A DNA stretch of 64,000 nucleotides, taken from the NCBI GenBank assembly GCA_036924085.1, contig JAVGWX010000004.1:42243793-42307792 (forward strand). Reading direction: 5' to 3'. Position numbers and translations under genes: made by a program. This stretch comes from Ariolimax columbianus. Lineage: Eukaryota; Mollusca; Gastropoda; Stylommatophora; Arionidae. Below the pieces are notes generated by a model. That model worked only from the letters and a program-made list of their open reading frames with translations. It was not told the origin of the DNA and searched no databases. This document shows positions 23,701-38,700 of the stretch, piece by piece; within the stretch, counting starts at the first letter, position 1, and every line of letters starts with the position of its first letter.

Positions 23701-26700
23701 ACTCCGCACAGGCCACAACAGACTGAGGTACCATCTATTCAATAAACTGAAGATAGGTCGCACTGACGAATGCACCTGTGGTAGAGGGAAAATGGCCGCT
23801 GAACATCTGCTGCAAAATTGCCCGACATACGAGGACCAGAGAAAGCACATGTGGCCATCGCCAGTGCCAACACTAGACAAGCTCTATGGCAGTGTTGACA
23901 GCCTCAGCATGACAGCTGCTTTCTTCGAACAAATTCAAGTTGACGTCTGACAGCATACGAAGAAGAAGAAATGATTAATGCATAAAACCATTGTTAACAT
24001 CAAATGTTACTATAAGGAAAGACATGGTATGTATACTTTATTTTGCCACCTTTCACCTCTTCAATCTGATTCACGAATGCACCCTTTGTTGCTCATGAAT
24101 GCACCCTTAGTTTCTTACGAATGCACCAAGCTGCTTATAGGCAGGATAAAAACCTGAAGCTTACCTAGTAGAAGTCATCTGGCAATTCAAATAGTGACCA
24201 TCTCAAGTCTGTTTTTTGTGCCAACCCACATTGTAAAACATTTATTATGTGAAATTTACAGAACATTCATGATTTTCATTGAGTTTATATGTTTAGCCTT
24301 TTCACCTTACATTATTGATTTAGTTTAGTTAGCTGTTTTCTATTGTGCAGTAACCATTTTTTTCCATTCTTGATAAAAGCTTATTAGTCAGAATATCAAC
24401 AATTTCTGTAACTGTACTTGTGTTACATTTTTCAATGAATTATCAATCACCTTTAACATATCTACACAGACTTTAGAAAAAACGTTTTTTTTTCTTTTAG
24501 CTAAATTGTTGTGATATCCTTTACACAGAAAGGTGAAGATGCTATCCAGGTGATAAAGAATAGTCCAGATTTTTCGCCAGTGTTTAACCTGCTACTCTGC
24601 GGCAACGATGGAAAACAGAAAGATAGTGGTATGATTATTTATCTTGATGTATGATTCATCACTGAACTATAAGCATTTTGCAAGAATATCTCACCATTGA
24701 TGATGTATCTTTGGCATACATGTCAACTATAACCTGCACACCAGACCAACCAAAGCCTGTACATTGGGGAAAAACCATATATTAACATTATGATCACATG
24801 TAAATGAACTTACACATTTGAGAATTTTTTTACCAAAGTTGAAAAGGAATTCTATGAAACAGTGGTAAGGAAATATATAAGTATTATCATGAAGTAACAT
24901 TCATTGCTGTACCAATGCGGATCTAGGTCTTTGGTCAGTCCAACTCACCATCACATAGGTGGGCGGCCCCGTGGATATGTACATACATATGGCCACCAAA
25001 ACTTTGTTCTACGTGTCCACCTGTTGTCAGGCATGCATACTACATGTCCAACCCAACAATTCATGCGGGATATCCACAACAATGAGAAACAAAGTTTGAT
25101 GTTAAATTCGTTCGTTTCGAATCTTATCCGTTTTTGAAATTTTGAGTATGCGTCATTCCATTGCACACTTATTGACTTAGATGTTCTCAGTATCTGTTTT
25201 ACATGTTCCACACTTCGCATCCATAAATCATTGCTGTAATGACCATGGAATTAAGAGTGTGTGCTTGCAATTGTGTCTCTTGAAGTATTGGCTTAATGGT
25301 CTGCTGGAGATGGATGAATCGGACCGAAGGTTGCAAATATCGCAGTCAAGCTGTAAACTAACAACACAACACATTCCGTTCTCCGGGCTACTTGCAAAGC
25401 CCTGTTCAGGGCTTGGTAGCGGGAGATTTAGAACTAACACAGAAGAAGGAAGAAGAAGGCTTAATGGAAGAAATACCTAGCTGCTTTTCATCGTCAAGAG
25501 ATTTAACATAAAGCTATGCAGAGGTGTCTCATCTAAAGCTGAGGTGGATATATTAAGGTCGGATTTGGATAAAAGTTTCTACAGGATGGGGTAGCCAGCC
25601 ACATGCCTAACCCTCCTTAGTTGCCTGGCAAGTTACAGGACTAATAATATTTTTTCCATATTCAGGCCCTGGTAACAGGACAGAATAGTTTGTAATAGCA
25701 AAAAACTTTTCATTAAAAAAACCTGTACAAAATGTAAAGCTGCACAATGACGGAAATAAAAAACTACTGTTACACAAATGATGTGTAACTTGTACAGGTT
25801 GACAACTCTGCATTGCAAGGAACTATGACATGCAGTGATGAAAGTATCCTTCATTCATTTATATCTGTTCTAGTATGATCCGGAAGTCATCACAGGAAGC
25901 CTGTACCAAAGCATTTATGTGCTCTTGCGTTACTAGTTTTGGTATAGTGCATTCAGAAATATGGGCTCATCTTGAAAATAATATATCTCAGCGATTATGG
26001 GATATAAATTGATGCAATTTATATTTTTTAATTATTGTAAGATCGATGTTAAGTCACTCTTATTTCAGTCACATAAAGTAATTAGGATGCATTCTAACTT
26101 ATTTGGGGTTAATAAAAAAAAAGGAATGTCTTACTGAATAACATCTTCCTGCAAACCTTTGTCGGTGTGTGGCCATTAATATTTTGGAAACTACATTGTG
26201 GAAAACTGTAGGCGTGCTGGCTTACAAAAAATGTTAATATTGTGTATATAAATGAAACATGGATAAATGCACACCATACTAATCAAAAAGAATGGCAATC
26301 TGTAGAATGAACTTTAAAGAGAATTGTGCTAAGTAGTAAAGAACAACATCTGATAATAGACTGTTGAATAATGGAGAAACTCATATTTGTTGCAAAATCT
26401 GCTGATGATTGGGACTATCTTTCAGAGATGAATGGCCACATATTTAGAGAGTGAATTCTGCTATCTGGGAGCTGCTTGCTACAAACTGCTCAGTCTGGCA
26501 CACTGCCATCACCACACAGTGTGCTCACATTGGTGAAAGGAGAGCATCCCTGCGGCGCAAATGAGCTGCACAAAAGGACAGAATGCAAGACGGCCCAATT
26601 ACTGATGCTGTTTATGTGTGGTAGAGTCTGTCGTGCTTGGGCCGGACTGTAGTCATATTGGAATACACATGTCTGATGCTTTCACTATCTTTGCTTGCGA

Positions 26701-29700
26701 TGGGCAGCTATTACTACTCTGCTAACTATATCTTTCGTACATAACCTGTATGTGAGTTTCATGTTTCGTGGGTATTCCGTAGTGTCTCAACAGTTTCCAA
26801 AGAGTGTGTCGATCCACACTGTTAAACACCTTTTCATAGCCGTGCAAAGCATGGTGCTGTTGTATTATTCTTTACCCTAATAATGGACGATGAGATCCAC
26901 TTGTAGGAATATATCTTTGCTTGCAAAATATTTAAAGCATTATTTAGGGTCAGAGTAGTAGAGCCCATACTTTTCATGACATAGATCCTCGTTATTGACA
27001 TGCTCCGGTTGGGAGCGAAGATTGACATCAGGGTCTAATGAACCCATACTGATCAAGTTCTCCACTTTTTGTACATGTCATGCTCCTGGAAACAGACTAT
27101 GTCACAACAGTCTGGTCCCCATAGTGGTCAGCTTACTGAGAAGTCTCACATTTTACAACAGGAGGCCCAGCTCACTTTTCAAGGATACTATAGGATGTAA
27201 GAAGAACTACTTTAAGCCACCACCAAAGAAATATCATAAAGAGTTAAATTAAGTCAGTATGAGTGGTTTCCAACAAAAACATAGTCCAGTTAACCCAGCT
27301 GTATATGAAGGCATGACTTACTGTTAGGGAGTTAGGGAAGGAAAAACAGTGAGAAGGTAACTGTCCAACCCCACCCCATAAAATGCTGTGGTTTAGTACA
27401 ATGAAGTCTCTTACACTTTAACCCAGACAGCAGTGTCTGCTTTGAGACTACTTTGACCTTGTATAGCATTGATTAATACATCACTGCCCTAGAACTCTTT
27501 GTTATGCATAAAAACACAACATTGTTGCATTCGTTAATATGCTTTTGTACATACGCCATCTGTTGCACTACTGAATGCATAATCACAACATAGCTATTTA
27601 TGGCAGTAATTACTATATTGTTGCAGTAGAACTAACTGGTAGCATTTCTGTAGACATATGTGCCCAAAATGTCACATTTCAAGATATTGTATAATGTGAG
27701 TTTGTATATCTGTGTGCATACATTACAACACTGAAATATACAGATAACATTTTCTGCCCTATTTATGAAAAAATACTTTATCTATATGTTTTTACAGATT
27801 AATTGTATTGTAGATAAAGTCTTTCTTTCACAAGAAAGGGCATAAAATGTTATTTGATGTTGTTTATTTAATTTTGGATGGTAGTGGATGTTGATTGCCT
27901 ATGTTTTTTGTCAACCAGAAGCAACCATCTATTGTACTTGTGTTAATGCACGCTATCTTAGGTTAGTAATAAAATAGGTGTCAGATATTTGTGTTTTTAG
28001 TACTTTTTAGGCATTTATATAAAAGTATTATGTTTTATTTCCTTGTGTGGATTCCCTGGTCCTTAAATAGGGATGAAATAATAGACACACTGCACCTGAC
28101 AATGCATGTTGTCAAGGGTAACTATGGAGAGTACTGGATTGACAACCTTATGTGAAACCAAGTACCTAAGAAACCACCACTGGAATAGCTCACTATTTTC
28201 TTCAGACTTCCTGCAAGGGCTTACCAACTGCATTGGTGCCCTTATGCTTCTTTTGAAGTTAAAAAGAAAGGGTAATGAATAATAGTATCTGAGCTTTAAT
28301 GTATGACATCTCTAATTCCTGGTATTCATTCGGGTATGTGTATCTGATGCCAGATAGTCAAATGTTGAGTAAACTCATTTCCCTCTTTTGCCTTGTTCAA
28401 CCCAGGACATTCTTCAGGCCATCACTCCACCTCAACATCGGTCACTTGGGAGGGTATCTGAAGCTGTAGTGCCACTTTTCATGTCCATCTGTTATCCAGC
28501 ATTTCCACCACATGACCGACCATCTGCATTTTCATAACAGCGTGATATCTATGATGTCAATGAAGGAAGTTCGACGTCTGATCTCTTTGTTGCTGTTTTT
28601 TTTTCTCGAAGGAAGATCTTCAATCTTCTTCGCTCCGTCGCTTGTTAGGCAACGCATAGTCTATCAGCATCAGCTTTATGTAGGTTCTACACCTCACAGC
28701 CATATACCTTGGCTGGAGTAACCATACTGTTGAAGATGTTAGCTTTAATGCTGTCATTTCACATCTGTTGCAGTGTGAGTTTAATACAGTTTAAGCTGAG
28801 CCAGCTCACTGCTGTCTTTTATGAGATCTCCTGATTTATTGAATGGCAGTTTGTGATCTCTTGGCCCAAGTAGATATATGAATTTACATTTTCGATTGGA
28901 CAATCCTCAAGGCTAAAATCTCCTTTTAGACAAAAGTTGTTGAGCATAAACTGCGTTTTCTTTCTATTGATTTGTAGGCCAACTGCAACGCTTGCTTTTC
29001 TGAGCTCATTCAGGTTATCTCCACTTATTTGACGCTGTGGCTGAGAATGACTAAACTGAGATGAGTAAACATGTCTCTGTCTATGTTTAGACCTCTATCG
29101 CCCCACTCCAGATTTTTAAAAACCTCCTCAAGGACCCCTGTGAAGAGCTTTGAAAAAATTGTATCACTCTGGCGGACACCACGTTGTATTGGTATGGTAA
29201 TCAATTGATAGGAGAGGGTGATATCCATTGTGCATCCACTGTTTATTGCCTCTATCAGTTGAGCGTATTTTTCTGCAATTTCCTGATTACTCAGGGCATT
29301 CAACACTGCAGTTATTTAATTGCTATCGAAAGCCTTCTCATAATCCACAAACATAAGACATAAAGACATCTGTACTTCATGCGCCCTCTCCATTAATTGG
29401 TTGATTGTGTGGAGGTGGTCAGTGGTTGAGAAGCCTTTTCTGAAACCTGCCTGCTCTCATGGTTGGTTCTCATCCAGTAACCAGTAGTCTGTTACCGATC
29501 ACTCTGGTGAAGTGTTTGTATGACCTCCTAGGTTTATTATTTATTTTCATATTTAAATATTCAATTAGCATTATTGTTACAAAAAATGAAATTTTTTAAA
29601 CTTCCGTTCTCATTTCTGGGGTTGTATTTTTACTTTCATGAAGGCGGTATTCAGGCACAGAGCTATGAAACACTACAGAAACAGTTAGGAGATCTACAGA

Positions 29701-32700
29701 CTGTATTGTCCACATATCTGAAGCAAGAGGAAGAGGCTATGGAGAATAGAATAAGGTGCTTGTTCACATTTGAAATAGTTTTTTAAATTAATTTTTTATC
29801 AGTAGAAGTGGGTGCATAATATTTGTAGTGCGTTAGGAAATGTGTGCTGATCTTGAACTGCTGCTATAACACTATTCATCTATTCTTGATCATAAAATTT
29901 GAATCTGAAAAACTGTAGGATGCTGTAAATTGTTTTTAGTTTTTTTTCTGTCTGCAGCATTGTAACATTTTAATTTATCTCATGGTGTCCCTTATATTCT
30001 ACTGCTTGGAATCCTGGTATTCAAACAGGCATGTTAATGTCTGTTGCCAGGTAGCCGAAGACTATCGGCTATCCATATTAGGTATTTTAAACTTCCTGTG
30101 GCTTATTAAGCCTGGGGGAAGGTACAAATATTTTGGGTAGATTTTTTTATTAGATTTTGTCCGTAAAGCCTACTCTTTTCAATTTATAACTGCCAAGGGA
30201 TTTTTAATGTACTTGACACTGAACATGAGAGTCCGATCTCAATACCAATAGACCGGGGAATTTTTACCAGAAAATCCACCTGAAAAAATTCCGGTCTCCA
30301 CCATGATTTGTACCTGCAACCTCCAATAACTGAGGCGGATACCTTACCTCGAAACCACTTAGGGGCGCCCCACCTTATATTCTATGGATGTATTTTCTAA
30401 CACACCTTTTTCTCTTTTCTTTTTTTTTTATTTCTCTCTCATTCTCTTTTTACTGTCTACCCCTAGTTTTTTTTCTTTCCATTGTTCAGTTTTAGTACCA
30501 TTATACTTGCATTGAAATGTTTTACACTTTGCATCCTCTGCTGGTGACAGTTTGAAGATAAAGCTTACATTTTCACTCATTGCAGAATTTTTCTATTATT
30601 AGATCATTACATTGTTAGCCATTCACAATACATTATTTATATGTGGTAGTTATCTGTTTTCTTTTACTCTGTTTTTGTTTGTTTGGTCCTTGATTCCAAT
30701 ATATAGATAAATATGTTGTTTAACCTGTTATGAAATTATGTGAAAGTGCTTTTTAACATTTTTTTAAAAACCACCTGCTCACAACAGAGACTGAGGTTGT
30801 AATTCTTTTCTTTATTTTTCTAACAGAGAGTTTGAAGAAAATGAAAGAGCAAAATTTGCAAGGCTAATAGAGACAGCTCAGAATGAGAAAGCCAGACTAA
30901 TTAGGTAATTTCTAGTTGAATAAATTTAACAAATAAGACTCAAGGCTCAAACCCCTGCCTCAAGCCCTCACCCCATAAGGCTTAAGGCTCGAGCCCTCAC
31001 ACAATAATGCTCAAGGCTCAAGTCCTCACCCCATAAGGCTAAAAGGTTAACTCTCACCCCATAATGCTCATCTCAAGCCCCTACCTCAAGCCCTCACCCC
31101 ATAAGACTCAAGGCTTACACCCTCACCCCATAATGCTTGTCTCAAGCCCCTACCTCAAACCCTCACCCCATAAGGCTCAAGCCCTCACCCTATAAGGCTC
31201 AAGGCTCAAACCCCTACCGCATATGACTCGTCCCCTCCTCATACCACTCAAGTCCCACACCTCATACGGCTCAAGTCTCCCACCTCATACAGCTCAAGTC
31301 TACCACCTCATACGGCTCGTTCCCACCTCATATGACTCAAGCCCCCCACCTCATATGACTAAAGTCCTCCACCTCATACGACTCGTCCCCCACCTCATTT
31401 GACTCAAGTCCCCCAGATATTACAACTCGAGTCCCCACTTCATACTGCTCAAGTCCTAACAATCAGCCCTAACATGTCATCTCATATGGCAGTATCTACT
31501 ATGAAACTTTTGTAATACATATTTCTTTTTCAAAATCACAATCTGTTCTCATGGTCGCCCCCGTGGTTCCCACCAGGGATCTGTGTATGGTAGATGAGAA
31601 TAGGACTGTCGCCACACTGAGAGCATGTTACAAGAGGGGACTTGTAGTTAAGTCTAACCTTGCTAGGGTAGAACAGACTCCAGCTCATGACTTTGCGCAC
31701 CCATTCATATTAACCCTTTGTGCCCTGGCCACCTTGTCCATAAATTCCATTTCCCAGTGCTCTTTAGAAAATACGCACGGTAGACATCTGAGGAAAACTA
31801 TTTACCATGACAAAATTATATGCACTAATGTCATTATTCTCAAATTGACTTACCTGATAATCTCTAATGTTTCTACTTGTTATGTCAGTAAATTATGGAA
31901 TATATTTATTGAAGACCATCCTGTATCAAATTTACTTGATACATTACATGAAACATCCCCAGGACTGTAGTCTGATCCTCCGAGGAACAGGGGCAGTTCT
32001 AGTTTGATCATATTCAATTCACATGTGTTGTTATTCAAATAATCATTTGTTCTGTTCAGAATAATCACAATCTAAATCAAATTTATCGGCCTACAAAACC
32101 CTGAGAATACTTTCAACAGCTTGTTCTGTCATTAGTCCATTTTAACTGCCATTTCCTGAATTTTCAAAACTATTTTCCGTCACAAAAATCACAAAATTCA
32201 TCAGCAAAATTTCTTAGTTCGTAAATGCCACCATATTTGTTATCTCCGGAAATGTGTAGACGTCACAACATCATGGTCAAAGTCCAAGTAGCACAGCTCA
32301 AAATATGCCTTAGAATAATGATCCACCTGTCACACCAAATCATGGCTAGCTCAGGGAATGGGGTATTTACACACACACCGGTTCATCTGTGTCATGGATT
32401 TAAAGGATTAATAGGTTTATCCCTATTCAATTGGGTTCTATTTGTTTACATATCCTTGTCTATAGTAAGTTCTTCTAGGCACAGTAGCTACATAGATGAT
32501 GATATGGTCTGCTGAGCAAGCACTATTCTTCCCCTGTATTAATTGATTGTTTCCAACTTTCAGCGTTCTTTTCCGCAACTCCGAAGGCAACCATACCACT
32601 GCACCTATAAATATGAGATCAATGCAAGGAGGACATGGTATATACATTATATATTCATATTAAGTCATGGTGCTGAAAACTGATGAAAAGTTGTTTATAT

Positions 32701-35700
32701 GTATAATGTATTGTGTATGCATGTTATTGATTGATTGCTTGACATAATGGTCTTGTATACAATTTTGTTTTGCTATTTCCAACAGTGCAGAATTAATACG
32801 AGTGATATCATTATCTAACAGTCATTGTACGTGCCTTCTATATTCATATTTGGGTCAGTAATCTTTAACCTTTAGAAGATGGATGTGTCAAACCGAAAAG
32901 TGCAAATATCACAGTCAAGCTGTAAGCTAGTGACACAACGCATTCCGTTCTCCAGACTACATCCTGCTGCTTGCAAAGCCCTGTTTAGGGCTTGGTAGCT
33001 GGAAATTAAGAACGAAGACAGAAGGAGAAGAAGCTTAAATTAGAATTTTCCAACTTTTTTACATTTGCGGGTTGGTAAAATTGGGAAATATTTTTCATTT
33101 GAGAAACTTACCTTTCAAAATATCACAACACAGTATTAGCAGATAAATTAACCTCTAAAACTTGTCTATGAATTTTCATAGACCTAATTGATAAACAAAT
33201 ATGCCAAATATAGATGAGCTCTAGTATTCGACAAGTAGGGATTGGGAAGCAGAAGTAATTTCAGTTTAAACATTAGCTAGTCAGAGCTTAGATCACATAC
33301 GCCAATCTCCACAGTTTATGACTTAAGCCGCCATCATATTTTCACGGACTAGCAGGAAATGTCTGCGGAAAACATTGGGTTAAATGGCATATATATTAGT
33401 TTATTTGAAATGGTATTGATCTTTCCTTTCAGATGGCAGCTAACTAAAAACAGTTAAACAACTAATTTTTGGGACAGATTAATCTGCACAAAGATTTTGC
33501 TTTGTTTACAACAATTAAAATTTTTGAAACATTTACATAAAAAATAACCTTAATTTCGCTTTATTGTTGCACCTTTCTGCAGTCATTCTGAGCCATTCAA
33601 GAAGTGCAAATGAGTATGGCAGGGAGGTAACTAGCCAGAGTGGGAAAGGCAAACATAGCAGAAGGCTGAGAGATTCTAGTCCAGATGGTTTGTTATAAAT
33701 GTTTTTAAATTTAGTATATCATTTTTCAGAACTTCATATTTCACTATGATTGTTGGCTTTGAGAGCCTGTAACCTTTATGTTTGTTGGTCAATAAATATG
33801 ATTTTGAAGATGAAGGTGAAAATTTATAAAAATAAAGCACAAACATTGAACTTACCTAGCAGAGGGCATCGCTCCTCTATAAATCCATTGAAATCACAAC
33901 AAAGTATCGATACTGTGTTTATAATATCAGCACAACTGTTAGTTTCAACTTCAAACATATTTATTACATCTAAATAAACAGATCTACCTCATAAAGACAA
34001 CTTACTTCATCATTCTAATAACAGTGGGTAGCTCCAATCTGCGTAATAAGAAGGTAAATTGTTTAAAATACATTTGTAATCTGACATATAATACTTTAAC
34101 CAGCTAGAAACCTGCGTAGATGGACATGATGTTTTCAACTGGTCCATAAGATACTATACAAGTCGTACCTCGGCACCAAAAGTCTTCCCCTGACTGGTTG
34201 GGGGCGCATAAGAGGCCGTACAGTATGGCTCAGCAGATATCATTCTCCTCCTCCGACTTGGATGAGACCTGGAACCACACCACAGCAGTAGGCCATGGAT
34301 GTGGCCGACAACGCAACGGGCCTCAGACGCCTAAGCGAACATTATTTTTTAATATTATGTTACACCTGACCCTGACGTTAGTGGGGGATTTGACTGGTAT
34401 GTTACACCTGACCCTAACGTCACATACCTATATATATACCATTCTTCGTCTTTTCTATCGTCTCACTTTCTACCGGGGGTATAGCCCAGTGTATGTACAT
34501 ACTGGGTATGTATTTGTCTTTCGCCTCTCTCATGGCTCAAGTAACATTTTTCACAATTTTATGGTAATTCTCATTTGCACTGTCTATCCACCTTTTCCTG
34601 GGTCTACCTATCGCTCTTCTTCCTGATGTGCTCCTGTAGATTTGTTACCCGAACACTGTGGTCTGGTTGCATTTAGGATTTCATCATCATCATCAGTCCC
34701 GTAACCTAGAAGGTTGTTGAGGCACCGTTATTGCAGTTTGTCGAACCAATTCACGCCATGCGTCTCAATTTTTTGCCAGGGTATTAGTTTCAGCTATAGA
34801 CCTTCCCGTCCACTCTTTTATACTGTCCTCCCATCTCTTTTTTGGTTTCCGTCTCCCACGCTTCCCAGGCACAGTGCCTTGCAGGACAGTTTTGGTCAGC
34901 CCCACCGATCGTGATATATGTGCATACCATGTCAATTTTCATGTTTTTACTATAGTCAATAAGTTTTTATTCTGGCTTAACTCCTTCCTAACACTCACGT
35001 TTGTAACGCGATCCAGATATGAAATACCAAACATTCTTCGAAAGCATCTCATTTCCATTGTGCAAATTTTATCTTCTAGTGCAGAAATCATAGTCCAAGT
35101 CTCACACACGTAGAGGTATACCGAGGTGACCATTGTATACATTAAAGTCAGCTTCGATTTAAGGCTAATGTTCTTGTCTTTCCAGATTATTCACAGTCTG
35201 GTTAGGGCGACCATGACCATCGCTGTTCTTGACTGGATCTCCACTCTAGACTCCTCCACATTCATTTCTGCTCCCAGATATTTGAACCGCATACACTTTC
35301 CAGAGGTTCACCTTTGACCATAATCGGGCTTAAAATACGCTCTGGGGCATTGACCATGATCTTACTCTTCTCTGCACCGATTTCTATCCCAAATTTCTGG
35401 GCGGCATTGTCCAGGTTTGCGACTAGCCTTGCAAATTCAGGTTCTGTTCCAGCCAACCACCGGAGGTTGGTGAGTATGCGTCCACCTATACTGACCATCC
35501 CTACATGTTTATCCAATGCTTCTGACATATTGCGTTCTAGAAAAACATTGAAAAGTGTCGGAGAAAGGAGACACCCATGATGCACACCGACTGTCGTGCG
35601 GAACCATTCACCTGTGGACCCATTGAGATAAACTGCACTGCTGGCATCTGAGTATAGTTTCTTGATGACATTGGTGAGCCACCATCCTATCTTGTACTTG

Positions 35701-38700
35701 CTTAGAGTTTCCCATAGGGCCTCATGTCCCACTCTATTAAAAGCCTTTTTAAAGTCAATGAAGACCTGGTACGGTTTCTGTTTGTGCTGAGTGTATTTTT
35801 CACTGATCAAGTGCAAGTTAAAAAATTGTTCTATTGTGCTTCGACCAGCTCTTAAACCCACTTGTTCTTCCATAACAATTTCTTTTGCTCGTGGCTGCAG
35901 TATGTTATGGATAACCTTGATAACAGAGGATCTACCCATTGAAAATACAAATTGATCTACCGTTTGTAGGATAATAAATAGATGCACGTGTGAGGTAAAG
36001 AAACACAATGACACAATATCTCAAGAAAATTATTATGCTTTTATGCTAAAACTTGTTTTGGTAGTCAAATTTACAAAAATACATTTAATATTTACTGTAC
36101 TTTTTTTCTTTGTATTCCTTCCTTGTTTTGAAGTATTTTTGTGTATGCATAAGAGAGAGAGAGAAAGAGCTAATAAGTAGATAAAATAGGTTTCTTATTG
36201 TTCTTTAGTTTTTGCTATGGACGAACTTGATATTGAGGAGGCAAATGAAGATAGGGAGAGTAGAGCACCTGCAAGAAAATCTGGTAAGTTCATAGAAATT
36301 ACAGATAATTTTGGTTTTAATAGTAGTAATGAAGAACTGCCAAAAATCATTTAGAAATAACAAATTTGAAAAGTAAATCATTTTAATGTTTAATCACTCA
36401 GGAAGGATAATGCTGGCATAATATGTTTAATTCAGTTTTTTATTGCTGTCAAATAGTCACATCTATATCCATCATAAATTTGGTGGTATGCCTCAGCCTT
36501 TTTTTGTTGCTGTACAGTTTATCTCTCATTTCGGTTGGAAAAGGCAATTATGCCACTCTGCCTCTCTTGTGGAATTGATATACTTGAAGAATATGTTCTA
36601 CTGGTTGTTTGTCCTCCTGACATGGACACATCACTGAAAGCAAAATATCAGTAGAGATCAACAACAATCAGACCTCAGCCAATAGTAAAATAGTAAAAGG
36701 GTTGTGCATGGGGCTAGCAACTTCATCATGTAAAAACATTGTTTTTTTTAAACTGCCACTACAAATGCAAGGACGAAGGCTACTTGTAAAAGGGGCATCT
36801 GTAATTGTGACCTTATGCTTCATTTGGAGTAAAAAGTGGATCAATCAATCCTTATTTAGTAGAATGATCAGCTACTTAACAGCTGGGAAAAGAACAAAGC
36901 ATTAAGTCAAAATATGTTGTATACTAACACTTCACATACCAAGCCTATCTGCATTTTTATAACACAGTATCTATGTTGTAATTGAAGGATGTTTGGCACA
37001 TGATTTCAGTGTTGTGAATTTGGTTCCATATAGCAGATATCATTGTTCTTTGCTCCATTTCTCTTTGAGCAATTCAAAGCTTCTCTGCATCTGCTCATCG
37101 TAGGTTTGATACTTCACAGTCATATTCCATAACAAGAAAGATGCTGTACTTATACCCATACCAAAGAAAGAAAAAGATAGATCAGATCCAAATGGATACA
37201 GGCCTATCAGTCTACTGAGCTGTGTAGGTAAACTGATGGAGTGTATGATAAACACCAGACTGATGTGGCACCTGGAAGAAAAACACATATTAATTCCACA
37301 GCAAGCAGGATTTAGACAACACAGATCTACTGAGGACCAGATCACTCTCATAGCACAGGAAATAGAGGATTCTTACCAAGAGAAAAAGCATACAGTAGCG
37401 GTTTGGGTGGATCTAGAGAAGGCATTTGACAAGGTGTGGAAAGAGGGACTTAAAGTCAAGCTACGAAGAAGTGAAGTATCTTGGAAAATGTACAGATGGA
37501 TCAGCCACTACCTTGAAAACAGAACAGCCAGAGTTCAAGTACAAGGGCAGATGAGCAAAAAGGGGGAGTACTGTCACCCACACTTTTTCTGGTGTATATA
37601 AACAACATCATAGATAATATACCAAGAAGAGTCCACAGCTCCATGTTTGCAGACGATCTGGCTATGTGGACCTCTGAAAAAAATCTCACCGTAGCAAACA
37701 ATCGGATGCAGCAGGCCCTAACATCGTTGGAGGAGTGGGCGAAATCATGGCTGGTCAAAATAAATTAAGAAAAAACAACATGTACGATATTCTCGCTTTC
37801 AAATAAACCACAGAACACCAAAATAAGTCTTAACGGCACATATCTTCGGCCAAACGACAACCCAAACTACTTGGGCGTCACATTTTATCCGCGCATGACA
37901 TGGAAAAGTCAGATCGAGAGAAACCGAATGAGAGCCAGACAAAGAATGGCAATCATGTGGAAACTTGCTGGAACAAGCTGGGGAGCAGATGAAAAAATAC
38001 TCAAGGAACTGTACACTGGAAGAGTGAGACCAGTTCTCGAGTATGACATTGCGGCATGGGCAACAGCAGCAAAGTCGAACTTTGATCAAATTAGCAAACT
38101 TCAAAACCAAGCCATGCGAGTTATGACAGGAGGCATGAAGTCAACGCCAATTGTAGAACTGGAAAAGATTACAAATCTGCAATCCAGGACCGACAGAAGA
38201 GACTGCAGAGCCCAGCAGTAAGCAGAGATACTAAGAAGACTGACAGACCATCCTTCTTCTTCTTCTTCATCTTCGTACGCAGTCAGACAGTAACCATTAT
38301 TTTTTCGAAAAAAGCGGCGGTCATCCTGAGGCTGTCGACACTGCCATAGAGCTTGTCTTGCAGTTCCACTGGTGATGGCCACATCTGCTTTCTCTGATCC
38401 TCGTATGTCGGGCAGATGTTCAGCGGTCATTTTACCGGTACCGCACGGGCATTCGCCGGTACCACCTATCTTTAATTTGTTGAATAGGTGGTACCTCAGT
38501 CAATTGTGGCCAGTGCGAAGTCTGAAGACAACGACCTGCTCTCTTCTGTTCAACTGGTAATAGGAATCGTTTTTGGTGTAACCAGTATGTTCAGTTTCCC
38601 ATTTGGTCATGTATCTGGCTTTGATAAGCCGTTTTGACTCTTCGTACGTCATACTAGTATCTGTTTGTGGTAGTCTTGCACCTTCTTTTGCCAGTCTGTC

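Noticed and set aside
31551..31970. 139-codon frame as an independent gene
   Set aside because: It lies within intron 6, has no recognisable domain, and has a composition like the surrounding AT-rich DNA.
34357..34425. Duplicated ATGTTACACCTGACCCTGAC as transposon terminal repeats
   Set aside because: The copies are direct, only about 45 bp apart and bound no element. A local duplication is simpler.
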